This document shows positions 60,669-64,000 of a stretch of DNA of 64,000 bases, in pieces; position 1 is the stretch's first letter; each line of letters opens with the position of its first letter. Where the stretch lies: positions 2,187,501-2,251,500 of the forward strand of contig CM051030.1 in assembly GCA_027627225.1 (NCBI GenBank), read 5' to 3'. The translations under genes and the position numbers were made by a program. The notes beneath the pieces were generated by a model, which searched no databases, was not told the origin of the DNA, and was given only the letters and a program-made list of their open reading frames with translations. This DNA comes from Congeria kusceri (taxonomy: Eukaryota > Mollusca > Bivalvia > Myida > Dreissenidae).

Positions 60669-61050
60669 AGGGGTGTGGAAATGGTTTTAACCGAAGTCCC
60701 GAGGGTAAACAACTCCAATCTGCTGTGGAAATATCAAAATATGTTTACTTGTCCATGGACAAGTTAATTGAAAAAATCTACTTGTCTGCAAGCAACAGTT
60801 AATTGTCCAAACAAAAAAAATGTTTTTATTCCAGGCCTTCCTGATATATTTTTTTCATTAAATAATAAATAAAACACAATATGTTATTCAAATGGTTAAG
60901 TATATAATAGTATGATAATTTCCAACTTTTACGTCACTTTCTCATCCTGAAATTGTACTTGTTCATGGACAACTAGACTTGAACAATTTACTTGTCCATA
61001 AGTAAAATTACCTGCATCAGACTAGTTGGACATAGGATTTTCACACCCAT
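60669..61050. mobile_element. Family C MITE, copy 4 with 50-bp insertion
   Basis: Ends aggggtgtggaaat and ggattttcacaccca. After tgtggaaat an extra 50 bp (60683-60732), itself ending in tgtggaaat, interrupts the usual atatcaaaat. Confidence 0.8.
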
Positions 61051-61701
61051 GTTGTTGTACATGTGGGTTACACCGTGGCTTTTTTCATGGGTTGGGGATG
61101 TGGCCCCAGGGGTGAGGTTTCACAAAGCTCCTTAGAACCAAATTCTAAATAAATCTTGAAATAGGACTATTTGACGATTTTGTAGACTGACTGTTTAATT
61201 TCCAGGACAACGGCGGAATTATTCTAAAGAATAACAAGTATTTTCAATGGAAACATTTTAGTGTTGGTGCATTTTGAAATATCGTGAGTCAAATGATGCT
61301 GCTGCGAAACAACTGATGAGGGAGTATAAAGCTTCATGCGGTATAACTTATACACCCAGCTTCAAACAAAGTATGTTAAAGTGATACCCTGAAATCTGAT
61401 TTTAATGAGGTTTCAGAAAGTTAATATGTCTGGATAGGGTAAAACTGACTGCTTTCGTTGAGATTTTACCTTAAAGTTTGGCCTTGTTTTGCTCAGTTGT
61501 CAATATAAATGGACTAGGCAAAATGGTAGAGATTTTTGTATGAAAATGAAAAGATAACGTATGCATGATTGAAAATTGTGAATATGCACATTGTATTGTA
61601 TTCAAAGTTGTAATTACATGATGTATTGCGGTGTTTGAACATAAAAAGTATTAACTAACAACAGGCAACAAAAACTTGACAACTAAAAAGTTGTTCAATA
61701 T
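61051..61701. other. Intronic stretch
   Basis: No feature recognised. Confidence 0.5.
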
Positions 61702-61966
61702 ATGTGGCGCGTCGTGAGAAAACCGGACTTAATGCATGCGCATAAAGTGTCATCCCAGATTAGTCTGTGCAGTCCGCACAGGCTTATGGGGGATGGCACT
61801 TTCCGCTTGTATGGTATTTTCTGTTTCAAGGCGGTCTCTTCTAAACATAAATCCACTGTAGGCGGAAAGTGCCGTCCTGGATTAGCCTGTGCGGACTGCA
61901 CAGGCTAATCGGGGACAACACTTTACGCACATGCATTAAGTCCAGTTTTCCCACGACGTGGCTCAT
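61702..61966. mobile_element. Family B palindromic MITE, copy 10
   Basis: Both termini and hairpins are present; the left hairpin is altered (cacaggcttatgggggatgg). Confidence 0.92.
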
Positions 61967-62009
61967 ACTTATTATTACCTATTCATTTTAGCTTCATTGA
62001 GTTGAAAGC

Positions 62010-62200
62010 CAGAGGCTTATTGAGACACTCTCGAGTCCGTTCCCTGGGTAGAACCAGTACTTTGTGTCGTTTGAGAAAGATCATTCGAACGCACCCTGAG
62101 TAGGGATCCAACTCATGATCTCCCGATTGCAAGGTCACAGACACCATATTCATTACAACACTGCGACCATCGATTTGTTACTTTATTGTTGCAAGCAAGT
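62010..62200 (-). repeat. Worn dispersed repeat with tRNA-like block
   Basis: The minus strand contains gtactggttctacccaggga (as near 38313) and a degenerate B-box-like gatcatgagttggatccc. Possibly an old SINE. Confidence 0.45.
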
Positions 62201-62288
62201 TAGATACTTAAAGTATTTAGATACTTTTGTCATATTTGGATTCTAATGGAGTCAGTGCTTCAGATGATGTTTTGTGTAAAGGGTACAT

Positions 62289-62500
62289 GTTTATGGGGGT
62301 AAATGTACATTTAAACCAGAATTTATGGGGGGTATATTTACACTTAAACCAGAATTTATGGGGGTATATGTACACTTAAACCAGAATTTATGGGGGTAAA
62401 TGTATGCTTTTACCAGAATTTATGGGGGTAAATGTACGCTTAAACCAAAATTTATGGGGGTATATGTACACTTAAACCAGAAAAATAATGGGCGTAAATG
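62289..62500. repeat. ~34-bp minisatellite, ~6 units
   Basis: Units of tttatgggggtaaatgtaca plus cttaaaccagaa, with small variations. Confidence 0.92.
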
Positions 62501-63469
62501 TTATGACTTTCAGTCAGAAATCAGGTTAGATGGTTAGCTTAAAAATGCAAAAGAAAACAATGCAGTAATCTTAAGTAATGTAGTAAAGATCTACTTTCTG
62601 CATGTTTTAAATAAGTAAAAAAGGAATTTCAAAGTATTCATGCATATGGGGATTTTGTCATTTTCCATGCGTAAATTACGCGTATATGCGCCTTCATCTG
62701 GTCGTCAGATTGGATTGTTAAAATTTTATTATAGAAAGGTCCATTTCTCAATGCATTTCTTGCATTTCATAGACTTCTGCATCTTGAATAGCTAATGATA
62801 CTGAAGTATGTGGGAAAATGAAATCAGAAACTTAGTATCACAGGCGTTTCCCATTAACAACCCATTATGAAGGGTTTCACTCTACTGACAAACAGGTGTT
62901 CTTGTTTTTTAAGGAGTCAAGTGTTGTGTCCAGAACACCAATTAAGTCCATGTTACAAGTAAAAGCATGATTGTTCTTGTTAGGTTGGTATGGGAAATTT
63001 AGTAGTGTCACATCCATGTCTTCACAGTTTTTGGGAACAGGAACAAAAACAACAAAACAAAAACAAACTTTACTTAATAAAGAACAATAAGTTTTAATGA
63101 AACTGCATTTTTATCAAAAATATTCACAAGAATTTGATGTTTTTGATTTAAATTGCATTGTGAAAATTTTTGTTATAATTTCTTTTTATTTACATAAGTA
63201 TAGTGGCAAATGAGTTCAAACTTTTCCCTCTCATCTCTGTGTATAGTTTATGTAGTGAAACTATCACAAGTTATCAGGATAGGCAGGTCAGTGGGGAGTT
63301 AATGTGGACATATTGTAGTGCTGACCAACTTCTTGAGATATTGGAGTAGCAACTGTTTGAGATAATGAGATAATTGAGATATAGGAATGTCAGTTTCATG
63401 AACTTGTTGTATTGCAATCTCTTGCACACCGGCTACATTCCACTCTGTAGATTGCTCGGAAAGTACACT
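62501..63469. other. Intronic stretch
   Basis: No feature recognised. Confidence 0.5.
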
Positions 63470-63907
63470 TTCTCGAAAAAGTCTATTTAATATGCATTTA
63501 ATGCGTATTAAACACTGCGGTATCGGTACCATATTTTTTTCTGTGTTAAATGCGCATTAAATACACTTTTAGTACACTAAGTGTATTTTTTCTGTACTTT
63601 TTCTGCATTTTTTACACAAAAGTGTATTAATGCACTAGAAAATACACTTACAATACACTTTAAATACACTTAAGTGTATTTTTTGAAGATATAGTGTATT
63701 TTTAAAGGAGAAAAATACAATTTAAATGCACTTAAGTTTGTTAATGCAGGTAAAATGCCGAAAAAATACACTTTATTTCTGTAATAAGTGTATTTTTTAG
63801 AAGTTTTCAAGTGTATTAAATGCGTATTAAATGCAGAAAAAATACAGTGCCAATACCGCATCGTTTAATAAGTATTAAATGCGTATTAAATGCACTTTTT
63901 CGAGAAG
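63470..63907. mobile_element. Foldback / long-TIR element (438 bp)
   Basis: Left ttctcgaaaaagt…atgcatttaatgcgtattaa…gcggtat and right ataccgc…ttaaatgcgtattaaatgca…ctttttcgagaa are inverted over about 70 bp. The interior is packed with gtgtatttttt and its complement aaaaaatacac, so nearly the whole element can fold on itself. Confidence 0.85.
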
Positions 63908-64000
63908 GGTAGTTCCAAGTTTTAGTCACATGATCATAACATTCAAATGCAACGTACAATACCATCCACTGTGTCCATTTTGTTTACATTTGGGAACTGA

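Larger units (their letters stand above)
52564..64000 (+). other. Intron 3, incomplete at window end
   Basis: Begins gtaaac after the third shared exon. No convincing next exon was found before 64000; the interval holds repeats listed separately. Confidence 0.6.

Noticed and set aside
61702..61908. Recurring ~65-codon ORFs (near 12420, 19490, 34260, 41540, 53560, 61700) with similar peptides
   Set aside because: All are translations of the palindromic family B MITE; similarity reflects the repeat, not a protein family.

Overview
This looks like a stretch of animal nuclear DNA, most probably from a bivalve mollusc. It is AT-rich and dominated by short non-autonomous transposons, tRNA-derived SINEs and minisatellites. 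Its few protein-coding exons are separated by kilobase-scale introns with GT/AG splice sites. The abundant palindromic element (ten copies here) reminds me of dreissenid mussel genomes. That is recollection, not a search result.

The only convincing gene is on the + strand and runs off the right edge. Its exons are: a very large coding exon (24130-26280; ATG at 24156; 708 codons plus one base), an exon carrying a compact C3HC4 RING finger (48970-49191), and a short exon (52411-52563). All three junctions are phase 1 and join into one open frame of at least 833 residues. A second, very short first exon (44535-44568) lies inside the 22.7-kb first intron. It has its own Kozak-context ATG, an in-frame upstream stop, and a phase-1 donor that joins the same RING exon. 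The locus can therefore plausibly make a long isoform (possible N-myristoylation signal MGNKHSS, Ser/Arg-rich basic region, Gln-rich helix) and a short isoform in which only 11 codons and a junction codon precede the shared part. The RING sequence and exon layout suggest the N-terminal part of a TANC/Rolling-pebbles-like scaffold protein. Ankyrin and TPR exons, which would settle this, would lie beyond the window. About 0.9 kb downstream of the RING exon is a decayed partial duplicate of it, in which the last zinc-binding Cys has become Gly.

Layout: 1-24.1 kb has no recognisable coding exon and holds a three-part minisatellite cluster (4.1-5.9 kb), a 907-bp hAT-like element with an 8-bp target duplication (6.9-7.8 kb), SINEs and MITEs. 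24.1-26.3 kb is the large coding exon. 26.3-49 kb is intron 1, with many repeats and the alternative first exon at 44.5 kb. 49-52.6 kb holds the RING exon, its decayed duplicate and the third exon. 52.6-64 kb is the start of intron 3, again full of MITEs, and includes a small poly(A)-tailed retro-insertion with a 9-bp target duplication at 60.4 kb and a foldback element at 63.5 kb.

Repeat families recognised by comparing copies within the window: (A) elements flanked by TTAA with AGGGAC-type ends and an internal tRNA-like segment; (B) a ~260-bp long-TIR palindromic MITE; (C) a MITE with GGGGTGTGGAAA ends; (D, E) elements with internal ~160-bp tandem units; (F) an element beginning AGCTCGCCTGAGC; (G) elements with GGTAGGTAGG motifs and long TIRs; (H) a small hairpin; (I) a dispersed repeat present in both orientations; and a (CAAA)-tailed tRNA-SINE. 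No database search was possible, so all family names are descriptive.
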